From assembly GCF_002005165.1 (NCBI RefSeq), contig NZ_CP019699.1:2418001-2482000 (forward strand): a stretch of DNA of 64,000 nucleotides. Direction: 5' to 3'. The number at the start of each line of letters is the position of its first letter. Position 1 is the first letter of the stretch. Below are positions 9,072-18,387 of this stretch, piece by piece. Made by a program: the position numbers and the translations under genes. The notes below the pieces were generated by a model. It did not search any database. It had not been told where the DNA came from and saw nothing but the letters and a program-made list of their open reading frames with translations. This DNA comes from Novibacillus thermophilus. GTDB lineage: Bacteria > Bacillota > Bacilli > Thermoactinomycetales > Novibacillaceae.

Positions 9072-10001
9072 ATGGATCGTACATTGAGGACATTGACCAC
9101 AGAGCAAATAAACCCGCATACCCTCCACATTGATACGATGGACAGTGAGTCCATCGTGCGCCTCATGAACGAAGAAGAGGCAGTTGTCATCCAAGCGGTG
9201 AAAGAAGCGATACCAGACATTGCTAAAGCAGTGGACCTGATCGTGCAACAATTTAAAAAAGGCGGCCGCCTCATTTACCTAGGAGCGGGGACGAGCGGTC
9301 GCCTCGGTATGTTGGACGCTTCCGAATGCCCGCCGACGTTTGGCGTGCCGCCGGAAAAGGTGCAGTTTGTGCTGGCTGGCGGCTCAGAAGCGTTTTTGAA
9401 AGGCATTGAAGATGCCGAGGACGACGAAGGGGCGGCCAAACGCGATTTGACTGCCTTGAACCCAGATGAAAATGACTGTTTGGTCGCGATCAGTGCCAGC
9501 GGACGGACGCCGTACTGCGTGAGTGCGCTGCAAATTGCGCAGGAGTTAAACGTTCCCACCGTCACGATTTCCTGTAACAAGCCGGCTGAAATGAGCCGGT
9601 ATGCGGACGTTCCCATCGAAGTCGTCTGTGGGCCGGAAGTGCTCGTCGGTTCCACGCGGCTAAAAGCTGGGACGGCGCAAAAAATGGTCTTAAATATGCT
9701 CAGCACCGCGAGCATGATTCGCCTAGGCAAAGCCTACCGAAATTTGATGGTCGATATGGTTCCGATTAATTCCAAATTGAGAGAACGTGCCAAGCGCATG
9801 GTCATGGAAGCGACAGAAGTATCTTATGCAACTGCCGAGAAAGCGCTGCTCGAAGCCAACTGGAATGTGAAAGCGGCGATCGTGATGGTGTTAGCCGACG
9901 TTCCGGCGGCAAAAGCTGAACAGTTGCTGGAAGAAGCAAGTGGGTTTGTTCGAAAAGCGGTGGCAATGGCTGAAACAGATGGAGGGGAGGGAGACTTGTG
10001 A
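9072..10001 (+). CDS. murQ: N-acetylmuramic acid 6-phosphate etherase
   Basis: A 309-residue SIS-domain enzyme that cleaves the D-lactyl ether of MurNAc-6-phosphate to GlcNAc-6-phosphate and lactate, in the cytoplasm. The signature GAGTSGRLGMLDASECPPTFG region and the second SIS motif (AISASGRTPYCVSAL) are intact. The C-terminal helical segment (EKALLEANWNVKAAIVM) is also typical. The ATG at 9072 is chosen because GGGAGAG lies about 7 bases upstream. It overlaps nagZ by 4 bases (GTGA), so the two are translationally coupled. No MurNAc kinase, PTS MurP or MurR regulator is seen here, so the source of MurNAc-6-P is open. Confidence 0.95.
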   Translation: MDRTLRTLTTEQINPHTLHIDTMDSESIVRLMNEEEAVVIQAVKEAIPDIAKAVDLIVQQFKKGGRLIYLGAGTSGRLGMLDASECPPTFGVPPEKVQFVLAGGSEAFLKGIEDAEDDEGAAKRDLTALNPDENDCLVAISASGRTPYCVSALQIAQELNVPTVTISCNKPAEMSRYADVPIEVVCGPEVLVGSTRLKAGTAQKMVLNMLSTASMIRLGKAYRNLMVDMVPINSKLRERAKRMVMEATEVSYATAEKALLEANWNVKAAIVMVLADVPAAKAEQLLEEASGFVRKAVAMAETDGGEGDL

Positions 10002-11560
10002 GCGTGAGCCAAATGTCCCTGCGGCAGAAAATCGGACAGTTAATGATGATAGGTTTTCATGGCACGAGACTTTCGGAAAAAGTGCAGCGCATGATTGTAG
10101 AAGACTGCGTCGGCGGGATCATACTCTTCGGGAGAAACATCGGTACACCGGAAGAAGTGTTGCGACTGACAAGCGATTTGCAGACTTGTGCCAAAACGGC
10201 CGGGCACCCGTTTCCCCTTTTGATTTCCATCGACCAGGAAAACGGGGTTGTGCGGCGACTCGGGAAGGGAACCACTCTTTTTCCAGGCAACCGGTTGCTC
10301 GGAGCAGTCGACGATGAAAAGGTGACGCGGCACATCGCCAGGGCGACAGCTGAAGAGCTGAAGGGATTGGGCATCAATATGAACTTGGCGCCCGTTCTCG
10401 ATGTGAACAACAATCCGCAAAACCCGGTAATTGGCGTGCGCTCCTTCGGCGAATCGGTGGACGGGGTGATCCGGCACGGATTGGCTTTTATAGAGGGCCA
10501 TCAAGCGGTAGGTGTCGTCACAACGGCTAAACACTTCCCAGGCCACGGGGATACGGATGTCGATTCACACCTCGATTTGCCGACGGTTCCCCACGGTCTC
10601 AAACGCTTGGAAACAGTGGAACTCCGTCCGTTCCAAGAGGCAATTGACGCCGGGGTATGTTGTGTGATGATCGCGCATGTCTTTTTTCCTGCATTTGAGG
10701 CCGAAGACAAAGTGCCTGCAACGTTATCCCATTCAGTCGTAACCGGTTTGTTGCGTGAAAAAATGGGGTTTAACGGGGTTGTGACGACAGATTGCCTGGA
10801 GATGGACGCTGTGTCGAAGACGATCGGGACCGTTGAAGGCGCTTTGCGGGCCCTTAAAGCGGGCGTCGACGTTCTCATGATTTCCCACTCCCATGACCTG
10901 CAAGAGAAAGCGATGGAACGGATCGCCCAGGCTGTGGAATCAGGAGAACTGGAAGAAGAAGTCATCGACCGGTCTGTTCGCCGTATCCTGCTCTTAAAAG
11001 AGCGGTACCTGTCCTGGCATAGCGTTTCTGCGGCAGGCAAGGGCGTTCCAGATGCGGTCGGCGCTTCAAGACACCGCGAGCTAGCTAAACGCGCGTACGC
11101 GCGCGGGGTGACGTTGCTAAAAGACGACGGCATTTTGCCGCTGAGCCGTGATACGGACTGCAAGATTCTCGTTGTCGCCGTGTCCGGTAAAAACGTTTCA
11201 ACACCTGTCGAAGACCCTCGTTACGCCGATTATCGTCTCGCGGACGCTGTGCGCCGTTACCGTCCAGGCGCCAGAGATATACGAGTCGGCATGGAACCGA
11301 CGAAAGACGAGATGAAGAATGTGGAACGACACATGCAGTCGGCGGATGTCGTCGTTTTCGGTACGGTGAACGCCCATCTCCACCGGCAGCAGGCAGAGCT
11401 CGTGAATCGCTTGTCGTCGTTTGGAAAACCTGTCGTTGTCGTCGCGATGCGGGACCCGTACGACTTAACAGTTATCCCAAACGTTTCGGCTTATGTTGCG
11501 GCTTATGAGTATACGCTGCACGCATTAAACGCGGCCGTTGATATCGTCTTTGGAAAGTAG
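9998..11560 (+). CDS. nagZ: GH3 beta-N-acetylhexosaminidase
   Basis: A 520-residue glycoside hydrolase family 3 enzyme releasing GlcNAc from muropeptide-derived or chito-oligosaccharides. The NagZ signature KHFPGHGDTDVDSH starts at Lys178, with the Asp189/His191 general acid-base dyad. The nucleophile is Asp265 in VVTTDCLEMDAV. A C-terminal domain (about 350-520) resembles the second domain of Bacillus NagZ. There is no signal peptide, unlike the secreted B. subtilis protein, so this copy should act on imported oligosaccharides. Start GTG 9998 follows GGAGGGGAGGG. Confidence 0.93.
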   Translation: MSVSQMSLRQKIGQLMMIGFHGTRLSEKVQRMIVEDCVGGIILFGRNIGTPEEVLRLTSDLQTCAKTAGHPFPLLISIDQENGVVRRLGKGTTLFPGNRLLGAVDDEKVTRHIARATAEELKGLGINMNLAPVLDVNNNPQNPVIGVRSFGESVDGVIRHGLAFIEGHQAVGVVTTAKHFPGHGDTDVDSHLDLPTVPHGLKRLETVELRPFQEAIDAGVCCVMIAHVFFPAFEAEDKVPATLSHSVVTGLLREKMGFNGVVTTDCLEMDAVSKTIGTVEGALRALKAGVDVLMISHSHDLQEKAMERIAQAVESGELEEEVIDRSVRRILLLKERYLSWHSVSAAGKGVPDAVGASRHRELAKRAYARGVTLLKDDGILPLSRDTDCKILVVAVSGKNVSTPVEDPRYADYRLADAVRRYRPGARDIRVGMEPTKDEMKNVERHMQSADVVVFGTVNAHLHRQQAELVNRLSSFGKPVVVVAMRDPYDLTVIPNVSAYVAAYEYTLHALNAAVDIVFGK

Positions 11561-11626
11561 GGTCTGAAGGGAAGTTGCCGGATGAGTGAGAATAAAATAG
11601 GGACGCGTAGCATAGTATCTAGTAGG

Positions 11627-11659
11627 ATGTCTAGAACTTATTTGGTCTAGACATATAAT
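11627..11659 (+). promoter_or_regulatory. Promoter region with paired GntR-type operators
   Basis: ATGTCTAGA (11627-11635) and TCTAGACAT (11646-11654) form a perfect 9-bp inverted repeat spaced by 10 bases. The second arm lies in TGGTCTAGACAT (11643-11654), which matches the dre consensus TGGTCTAGACCA at 10 of 12 positions. A perfect -10 TATAAT (11654-11659) abuts it; no good -35 is visible. A repressor here would block polymerase. It controls the GNAT gene and probably importer 2. Confidence 0.6.
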
Positions 11660-11682
11660 CCATTTACTGAAGGAGAACGGCA

Positions 11683-12663
11683 ATGGAATGTATTCCCTTT
11701 TCCTTAGATCGTCTGAACGATGTGTGCCAGCTTTGGAATAGGGAGCTGGGACACGATTTTCCGATGAGGTGCGAGTTGTTTAAACAAAATACCATTTTAG
11801 ACAAGACTCTATTTCGAAACGGCTCGTGGATAACCGTTGACAGAGAAAACAAGGTAACGGGAGTTATCATTTCAAAAATGTGGCATGAGGGGGATTTAAA
11901 TGTCGATTTTGGAAGAGGGACGGGATGGATTCAAGTCCTGGTCGTAGACTCGAATTACAGGAATTCAGGAGTGGGCACAACGTTGTTAAGGAAAGCTGAA
12001 AACGCTTTTAAACAAAAGGAGATTTCCAAAATCGTTCTTGGAAAAGACCCGTGGCATTTCTTTCCTGGCATTCCTGACGAGTATGGTTCTGTAAAAAAGT
12101 GGTTTGAACGTCGCGGCTACGCCTATATCCATCGCGTTTACGACATGTATCGCCATTACAGTGTGGGAGAACCTTGCCGTTTATCCCGCCGACGAGGTGT
12201 TAGATTTTTTCTCATGGGAAAAAGCGACAAAGGGAAGTTACTCGCTTTTTTGAACAAATGCTTTCCAGGGAGATGGGAGTATGAAGCTATCCAATACTTT
12301 GAACGCGGCGGAACAGGGCGGGAATACGTCATCTTTGAAATAAATGGCGAGATCAAAGGTTTTTGCAGAATCAACGATTCAAGATCGCCGTTCATTGCAC
12401 CCAACACTTATTGGGCCCCACTTTTTGACAGCGAGCTCGGCGGCATCGGTCCACTCGGGGTAGATCCTGAATTGAGGGGTAGGGGGTACGGAACGGGGTT
12501 AGTACAAGCTGGAATCTATTTTCTTAGAAAGCGGGGAATCCAACATGTTGTCATCGATTGGACAGATTTGAGGGAATTTTACGGAAAGCTGGGATACAGA
12601 GTGTGGAAGAGTTACGGACAATACGAGAAGGATCTTTTGACGACCGATGAAACAGTTCATTGA
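11683..12663 (+). CDS. Tandem GNAT N-acetyltransferase
   Basis: A 326-residue protein with two GNAT-like halves. The N-terminal half carries WIQVLVVDSNYRNSGVGTTLL and the C-terminal half GIGPLGVDPELRGRGYGTGLV; both are acetyl-CoA-binding motif A (V-x-x-x-x-R/Q-x-x-G-x-G/A). Length and layout match the second GNAT gene at 16002. Start ATG 11683 follows AAGGAG. It precedes importer 2 by 14 bases, so one transcript is likely. Acetylation of an amino sugar is a reasonable guess from context, but the substrate is unknown. This gene looks slightly more AT-rich than those before it. Confidence 0.8.
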   Translation: MECIPFSLDRLNDVCQLWNRELGHDFPMRCELFKQNTILDKTLFRNGSWITVDRENKVTGVIISKMWHEGDLNVDFGRGTGWIQVLVVDSNYRNSGVGTTLLRKAENAFKQKEISKIVLGKDPWHFFPGIPDEYGSVKKWFERRGYAYIHRVYDMYRHYSVGEPCRLSRRRGVRFFLMGKSDKGKLLAFLNKCFPGRWEYEAIQYFERGGTGREYVIFEINGEIKGFCRINDSRSPFIAPNTYWAPLFDSELGGIGPLGVDPELRGRGYGTGLVQAGIYFLRKRGIQHVVIDWTDLREFYGKLGYRVWKSYGQYEKDLLTTDETVH

Positions 12664-12677
12664 GGAGGAGAGTGCAT

Positions 12678-14006
12678 TTGGGGAAGAAAACAGTGCGGTG
12701 CGTCATTGTTGTGGCTTTGACTGTGATGGTAGTGGCTGCGTGTCGTCAGGGAGGGACGGATTCAACGGACAGCGGGAAAGAAAAGGTGGAATTAACGTGG
12801 CTCGTAACTAGCAGTCCCCAGCGAGAGCCATGGCACAAAGAAATGGTCGAGAAGTTCCAGAATGAACACCCTCACATATCGATTAACTTGCAACAAATAC
12901 CTTACGCCGATGTAGATCAAAAGTTGCAAACTCTAATCGCAGGAGGTACACCGCCAGACATATGGTGTCCTAATTGGAGCCAGTCCGGTTTTCCGACCTT
13001 TCAAGCAATGGACGCCCTGTTAGATCTTTCACCGTACATCGAGAAGGACCCGGAAGTTGTGGAAGGGATCGATGACAATTTGATGGAACTGTACCGAGTA
13101 GATGGAAAGTACTACGGAATCCCTTTTCAAAACTACGGCTCGTATTTGTACTACAATAAGGAGTTATTTGACAAAAGAGGACTGGATTATCCAACGACGG
13201 ATTGGGATGACAAAAGTTGGAGCTGGGATCAAATGGTTGAATACGCAGAAAAACTCACTGTAACATCAGAAGATATAAACGAACGGACTTTTGGCTTTAT
13301 GAGCAATGATGAAACAAACAAACAGGCCTGGCTCTTCGGCGGGGACTTTTTTAGTGCTGACGACTACGCCAACGGTGAAATGGAGACGCCGCAACTTCTA
13401 GATAACCCGAAAAATGTGGAGGCGATCCAGGCCCACGTCGATTTAATTCAAAAAGGAATTTCCCCCACGCCTTCACAAACAGAAGGGCTATCTGAAATAG
13501 GAGATCCTTTCATTAGTGGAAAAGTCGCCATGGCGACGAACGGGGGGTTTGCGTTTATTAACCTCAAAGCGGCAGACTTTGATTGGGGCGTTGCTGCTCT
13601 CCCCTACGTAGAAGGGAGACAGGCTTCACTTTATACTGACCCGTGGAGTATTAGTGCCACAAGCGATCATCCCGACGAAGCGTGGGAGTTTTTAAAGTAT
13701 ATAACAGATCCAGAACACGGTGCGAAGCGGTATTTGGAGTATACGGATGCAACACCTGCCCATCGCGGCTTACTTGAAGACTGGTACCGGGGCATTGCTG
13801 AAGAAGCGGGAATGGCCTACGAAGAGATAAAAGAGGTGCACGAAGGGTCACAACGTTACGGAAGGGGGTCAGACAATCATCAAATCAAACAGTTTAGCAG
13901 CATTAGAAGAGTCATTGAACAAACGATGCCGGCTGTTTATGACGGAAGTATGAGCGTCGAAGAAGGATTTAAAGTTATTGAGCAAGGGCTCCTCAACTTA
14001 GACTGA
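12678..14006 (+). CDS. ABC sugar-binding lipoprotein, importer 2
   Basis: A 442-residue family 1 solute-binding protein. The TTG at 12678 is preferred because AGGAGGAG (12663-12670) lies 7 bases upstream. The signal sequence ends VVAAC with lipid-modified Cys22. Typical features are TLIAGGTPPDIWCPNW, GKYYGIPFQNYGSYLYYNKELF and DEAWEFLKYITDPEHG. It is followed by a 40-bp perfect palindrome and two permease genes. The ligand is unknown. Confidence 0.87.
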   Translation: MGKKTVRCVIVVALTVMVVAACRQGGTDSTDSGKEKVELTWLVTSSPQREPWHKEMVEKFQNEHPHISINLQQIPYADVDQKLQTLIAGGTPPDIWCPNWSQSGFPTFQAMDALLDLSPYIEKDPEVVEGIDDNLMELYRVDGKYYGIPFQNYGSYLYYNKELFDKRGLDYPTTDWDDKSWSWDQMVEYAEKLTVTSEDINERTFGFMSNDETNKQAWLFGGDFFSADDYANGEMETPQLLDNPKNVEAIQAHVDLIQKGISPTPSQTEGLSEIGDPFISGKVAMATNGGFAFINLKAADFDWGVAALPYVEGRQASLYTDPWSISATSDHPDEAWEFLKYITDPEHGAKRYLEYTDATPAHRGLLEDWYRGIAEEAGMAYEEIKEVHEGSQRYGRGSDNHQIKQFSSIRRVIEQTMPAVYDGSMSVEEGFKVIEQGLLNLD

Positions 14007-14012
14007 AATACT

Positions 14013-14052
14013 TTAAACATTCCTTTGGCTGTACAGCCAAAGGAATGTTTAA
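14013..14052. repeat. 40-bp perfect palindrome between binding protein and permease genes
   Basis: TTAAACATTCCTTTGGCT (14013-14030), GTAC, AGCCAAAGGAATGTTTAA (14035-14052). The whole 40 bp is self-complementary. As RNA it forms an 18-bp stem ending next to the permease ribosome site (GGGAGGTG). A role in mRNA stabilisation or partial termination is inferred. Confidence 0.85.
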
Positions 14053-14069
14053 GGGAGGTGAAGGATTGG

Positions 14070-14984
14070 ATGTCACGTAACTTCAGGAGAAATCCGGAAA
14101 TCGTGCGCGAAGAGAGGGCGTTTTGGATTTTTGCCTCGCCTTGGATCGTTGGGACCGTTCTTTTTACAGGGGGCCCGATGATTGCATCGCTATTCCTCAG
14201 TTTTTCCCGTTATGACATTATCTCGTCTCCGGTATTTGTCGGATTAGAAAATTATATCCAGCTTTTCCAGGACAAACTGTTTTATAAATCGCTCTCCGTT
14301 ACGGCCTACTACGTCTTGTTATCTGTTCCGTTTACGATTATAAGCGCTCTCTTGTTAGCCGTTCTTTTGAATCAGAAAGTAAAGGGACTGGCCTTTTTTC
14401 GAACGTTTTACTATGCCCCGTCCGTCATCTCAGGTGTATCCGTCGCCTATCTTTGGGCGTGGTTGTTGAATCCCGATTTCGGGGTAGTGAACTCGATCCT
14501 GTATGATGTGTTTGGCATTCAAGGACCTAAGTGGTTTCATTCGTCAACGATGGTAGTTCCGTCTATGGTTTTCATGCAGCTTACCGCGTTAGGGAGCACG
14601 ATGGTCATTTTTTTGGCGGGATTGCAAACGCTGCCTGACGATTTGTATGAGGCTGCACAAATCGATGGCGCAGGGAAAATCCGGCAATTTTTTAATATAA
14701 CGGTTCCACTCATTTCTCCCGTTATTTTGTTTAACACCATTATCGGCATTATTACTTCGTTTCAGATTTTTACCCAGGCTTACGTCATTACAAAGGGAGG
14801 CCCAGACTGGAATTCTTACTTTTATGTCTATTATCTTTTCGAGACGGCTTTTGCAAAGTTTCAAATGGGATATGCATCTGCCCAAGCCTGGATACTGTTT
14901 GTAATCATATTCATTTTGACCATGCTCGCTTTGCTCATTTCGAGGCGGTTTGTGTACTACGAATACGTTAAAGAACGGACGTGA
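14070..14984 (+). CDS. ABC sugar permease, importer 2 (MalF type)
   Basis: A 304-residue permease with six membrane segments (first around FWIFASPWIVGTVLF). The EAA loop is DLYEAAQIDGAGKIRQFF. The ATG at 14070 is chosen because GGGAGGTG sits just upstream; an earlier in-frame start would place the N-terminus inside the 40-bp palindrome. The partner permease starts 5 bases after its stop codon. Confidence 0.88.
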   Translation: MSRNFRRNPEIVREERAFWIFASPWIVGTVLFTGGPMIASLFLSFSRYDIISSPVFVGLENYIQLFQDKLFYKSLSVTAYYVLLSVPFTIISALLLAVLLNQKVKGLAFFRTFYYAPSVISGVSVAYLWAWLLNPDFGVVNSILYDVFGIQGPKWFHSSTMVVPSMVFMQLTALGSTMVIFLAGLQTLPDDLYEAAQIDGAGKIRQFFNITVPLISPVILFNTIIGIITSFQIFTQAYVITKGGPDWNSYFYVYYLFETAFAKFQMGYASAQAWILFVIIFILTMLALLISRRFVYYEYVKERT

Positions 14985-14989
14985 GGTGT

Positions 14990-15841
14990 ATGAGTAAAGT
15001 ATACGCGCGAGGAGAGCACGGACCTGTTGGGAAACTGGGCATATACACGCTCTTGGTTGTCTTCTTGCTGTTGTTCTCATTTCCGGTCTTTTGGATGGTA
15101 TCCACGTCTTTAAAGTCTATGACTGAAATACACCAAATACCGCAGTCTTGGATTCCGTCTGACTTTTTGTGGCAGAACTACGTTGAAGTGTTTAAGATGG
15201 CTCCTTTCGGCACTTATTTGTGGAATACGATTTGGTACACGGGCATTACGGTCATTGGCACCGCCTTAACTTCTTCTTTAGTGGCGTATGCGTTTGCAAG
15301 GCTGAGGGCGAGGGGGAGCCAGTTTTTGTTTGGCGTGGTGTTAAGCACGATGATGTTACCGCAGCAAGTCGTCATGATTCCCCAATACCTTTTGTTTAAT
15401 AAGTTAGGCTGGACTGATTCTTATTTACCCCTTGTCGTTCCGTCTTTTGGCGCCAGTGCTTTTTCAATTTTTCTGCTAAGGCAATTTTATTTAGGAATTC
15501 CCCGGGACATGGATGAAGCGGTCAAGATTGATGGAGGTGGCTATTTCACCATTTATTGCAAGATTATACTTCCTTTGTCGGTTCCGGCGCTGGCCACTGT
15601 TGGGATTTTAGAATATATGTTCCGCTGGAATGATTTGATGGGACCCCTCATTTATGTGCACAGCACTGACAAATATCCGTTAGCTTTAGGGTTAGCCAAT
15701 CTAACGGCCGAACAGGGCGCAACCCCTTGGAACGTATTAATGGCCGCTTCCGTTATGGCTGTGTCGATTCCATTGCTCCTATTTTTCTTGGCTCAAAAAT
15801 ACTTTATAAAAGGAATCGCTATAACTGCATCAAAAGGATAA
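14990..15841 (+). CDS. ABC sugar permease, importer 2 (MalG type)
   Basis: A 283-residue permease. The ATG at 14990 follows GTGAGGTG. The membrane segment LGIYTLLVVFLLLFSFPVFW starts near residue 17, and the EAA loop is DMDEAVKIDGGGYFTIYC. The C-terminus YFIKGIAITASKG is typical. It closes the importer 2 operon; the next 160 bases hold a separate regulatory site for the second GNAT gene. Confidence 0.88.
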   Translation: MSKVYARGEHGPVGKLGIYTLLVVFLLLFSFPVFWMVSTSLKSMTEIHQIPQSWIPSDFLWQNYVEVFKMAPFGTYLWNTIWYTGITVIGTALTSSLVAYAFARLRARGSQFLFGVVLSTMMLPQQVVMIPQYLLFNKLGWTDSYLPLVVPSFGASAFSIFLLRQFYLGIPRDMDEAVKIDGGGYFTIYCKIILPLSVPALATVGILEYMFRWNDLMGPLIYVHSTDKYPLALGLANLTAEQGATPWNVLMAASVMAVSIPLLLFFLAQKYFIKGIAITASKG

Positions 15842-15946
15842 GAATTTAAATATAATTTGATGAAATTTCCTATGAAAAAATGAGTTGCAAGCAGGGAATT
15901 CATGTGCGGTGTCGAATATTTACTTGAGGCCCATTTTTAATACAGG

Positions 15947-15958
15947 AGGTCTATACCT
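15947..15958. promoter_or_regulatory. Candidate GntR-type operator before the second GNAT gene
   Basis: AGGTCTATACCT is palindromic apart from its centre. Its GGTCTATACC core differs from the dre core GGTCTAGACC at one position. It lies about 45 bases upstream of the second GNAT gene. No clear promoter was identified around it. Confidence 0.45.
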
Positions 15959-16001
15959 ACATACGTATATACCATAGAGGTTACAGGAGTTGAACGTTGA
16001 A

Positions 16002-16949
16002 ATGGTGTCGTATCGTTTTTACAGGGCCGGTGACGAAACAAAAGTGGTTCAATTGTGGAACGAATGCTTACTTCAGGACCCGATCACTCAAAAGCGCTTT
16101 CGGAACCTCGTACTGTTGGACCCTAATTTTGATCCTGAAGGGCTGCGGTTAGCGTTTGCGGAAAACGAACTGGTCGGATGCGCGTATGCCGTTAGGCGGC
16201 GCGTCCCGTTGCACGGAACTGACCTTGAGCCGGACAGTGGGTGGATTCCGTTTTTCTTTGTGCGTCGCGACTGTTCCCGGCGGGGGATCGGTTCGCGGCT
16301 GTTGAGCGATGCGTGTCAGTTTTTGCACCGCACCGGACGGAAAGACGTGTTTTTTGCTTCTTACGCCCCGAACTACATTTTACCCGGTATTGATAAAAGC
16401 GCTTACCCCGAAGGGTTTCAGTTTTTGCAGAAGCAAGGGTTTAAGGTTCAATACACTCCCGTTGCCATGGACCGTTCACTCGTCGGCTACGAGATTCCGG
16501 AAGATGTGCTGGCGTTGAAAAGGCGGCGGGAGCAGGAAGGGTATACATTTGAGACAGCCCGGGACAGCGATTTGTACAACGTGATCCAGTTTGCGAACAC
16601 GGTGTTTCACCCGGATTGGGGAAGGGCAGTCCGCGAAGGCGTGTTGCAGGGGTTGCCGTTGGAGCGCATCATTGTGGCCCGTCAAAAGGGAACAATCGTT
16701 GGGTTTTGTCTCTACGGGGGGTACGAAGGGGTTCCTGAGCGGTTTGGCCCGTTTGGGGTAGATCCGGAACAACGAGGGAAGGGTCTCGGCAAAATACTGC
16801 TGTACGACTGCTTGCACAGGATGCGTTCAGAAGGGTTGCACGGGGCCTGGTTTTTGTGGACCGGGAAAAGGACTTCTGCCGGGTATTTGTACAAGCGAGC
16901 GGGCTTTGAAGTGACACGACAGTTCCACGTGATGAAAAAGTGCCTTTAG
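16002..16949 (+). CDS. Tandem GNAT N-acetyltransferase
   Basis: A 315-residue two-domain GNAT protein. The N-terminal motif A is WIPFFFVRRDCSRRGIGSRLL and the C-terminal one is FGPFGVDPEQRGKGLGKILL. It resembles the 11683 product in length, layout and position before an ABC importer, which suggests duplicated modules. The start is uncertain: ATG 16002 has AGGAG 12 bases upstream, while TTG 15990 would directly abut that site. Acetylation of an imported or salvaged amino sugar is inferred from context only. Confidence 0.78.
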   Translation: MVSYRFYRAGDETKVVQLWNECLLQDPITQKRFRNLVLLDPNFDPEGLRLAFAENELVGCAYAVRRRVPLHGTDLEPDSGWIPFFFVRRDCSRRGIGSRLLSDACQFLHRTGRKDVFFASYAPNYILPGIDKSAYPEGFQFLQKQGFKVQYTPVAMDRSLVGYEIPEDVLALKRRREQEGYTFETARDSDLYNVIQFANTVFHPDWGRAVREGVLQGLPLERIIVARQKGTIVGFCLYGGYEGVPERFGPFGVDPEQRGKGLGKILLYDCLHRMRSEGLHGAWFLWTGKRTSAGYLYKRAGFEVTRQFHVMKKCL

Positions 16950-17019
16950 AGTGCCTTTAATTCCCGGTCCAGTCGTTACAGAGGGCCCATAAAGAGTGAT
17001 GTCAGGAGGAGGAAGTAGC

Positions 17020-18336
17020 GTGAAGCATTATGTCAAAAGCCTGTTATTAATGTTCTCTGCCGTTTTGGTCGTCGGGTTAATCGGGTGCAGTTCTTCTGGA
17101 GCGGGTGAAGGAAATGCAGACAGTAAGAGCGACGAAGGCGCGGTCGAGCTCACGTTATTGACACATTACTCCCAACAACAAGAAGAAGAGTTACAAACAT
17201 ACATTGACCAGTGGAATGAAGAAAATCCGAACATTCACGTCACCCACAAGTCCATTGCCGACTTTTCCCAGTTGTTGCCGACGATGATGGCCCAGCAAAC
17301 AGCCGGTCAGCAGGCGGATATTCTCCACGTGTACTCCTTGTGGGGCGGGCAACTCGTTCAGAGCAACGTTTTGGCTGCCCCCCCTGAAGACGTCATAGCC
17401 GACATTCGAGCGAATTATCCCGACGCTGCGGTAAATGGAGCTACAGTTAACGGGGAACTGTACGGCTATCCGACGGAAATCCAAACGTATGCCCTTTACT
17501 ACAACAAAAAACTGCTGGAGAAAGCCGGTTATTCAGATCCGCCCGAGACGTGGGACGAGCTGTATGAAATTGCGGAGGCGACGACAGAGCGCGAAGGCAA
17601 AAAATTAAAAGTTGCTGGTTTCGGGTTAAAGTCATCTCCGGACTCGTCCGGAACGACTCACCCGTTCCTTTCCCTTTTGTACTCCGCAGGAGGAACGTTT
17701 ATAAGCGAAGACGGAACCGAGACGTCCATTCATTCGGATGCGGCACTCAAAACCCTGCGGTTTCAACAACAGTTGATAGAAGACGGGTTGACGGACACAA
17801 GCTTTGAGGTCGCCGATGCGTTTCCGTCGGAGCAAGTGGCGATGACGATAAACGCCGGTTGGTGGCAAGGCACCTTGAAGGCGACGATGGGGGACAAGTA
17901 CGCGCACGTCGGCGTTACATCCGTGCCTTCTCCAGACGGATCGGGCAGCGGTTCGGTTTCCTACGGATTCTTTTACGGGGTGAACGAGAGGTCACAACAG
18001 CAAAAAGAAGCGTGGGAGTTCTTGAAGTGGCTGAACGGGGAAGCGCAGGAGAACGGCGCAACGCCGGAGGCAAACTTTCTCGCGAGCCAAGGGATTATAC
18101 CGTCTCGCACGTCTGATTTAGAAGCGCTTGAAACAGCGTTTGCCACGCCGAACAATCAGCCGTTTATAGAAGCGTTGGAATACGCTGTCCCGGAACCGAA
18201 CGTCTTAAACGGAGAGAAAATTAAGACGTCCTTGCAGAAACAGATCGAGAGCGTGTGGAGCGGTCAAATCACGCCTGAACAAGCGCTTGAAACTGCTGAA
18301 CAGCAAATATTGAGAGACTTAACAGCGAATCAGTAA
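17020..18336 (+). CDS. ABC sugar-binding lipoprotein, importer 3
   Basis: A 438-residue family 1 solute-binding protein. GTG 17020 follows AGGAGGAGGAAG. The signal ends LIGC with Cys23, followed by a Ser/Gly/Glu-rich linker. Family features include ADILHVYSLWGGQL, GELYGYPTEIQTYALYYNKKLLE and KEAWEFLKWLNG. It probably captures an oligosaccharide at the outer membrane face. It is followed by two permease genes and then by the deacetylase and NamZ-like genes. No intercistronic hairpin is seen here, unlike importers 1 and 2. Confidence 0.87.
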   Translation: MKHYVKSLLLMFSAVLVVGLIGCSSSGAGEGNADSKSDEGAVELTLLTHYSQQQEEELQTYIDQWNEENPNIHVTHKSIADFSQLLPTMMAQQTAGQQADILHVYSLWGGQLVQSNVLAAPPEDVIADIRANYPDAAVNGATVNGELYGYPTEIQTYALYYNKKLLEKAGYSDPPETWDELYEIAEATTEREGKKLKVAGFGLKSSPDSSGTTHPFLSLLYSAGGTFISEDGTETSIHSDAALKTLRFQQQLIEDGLTDTSFEVADAFPSEQVAMTINAGWWQGTLKATMGDKYAHVGVTSVPSPDGSGSGSVSYGFFYGVNERSQQQKEAWEFLKWLNGEAQENGATPEANFLASQGIIPSRTSDLEALETAFATPNNQPFIEALEYAVPEPNVLNGEKIKTSLQKQIESVWSGQITPEQALETAEQQILRDLTANQ

Positions 18337-18387
18337 CGGGGATTCCGTCTTCCCTCGCCATTTCCACAAAGACGTGAGGTGATCGTG

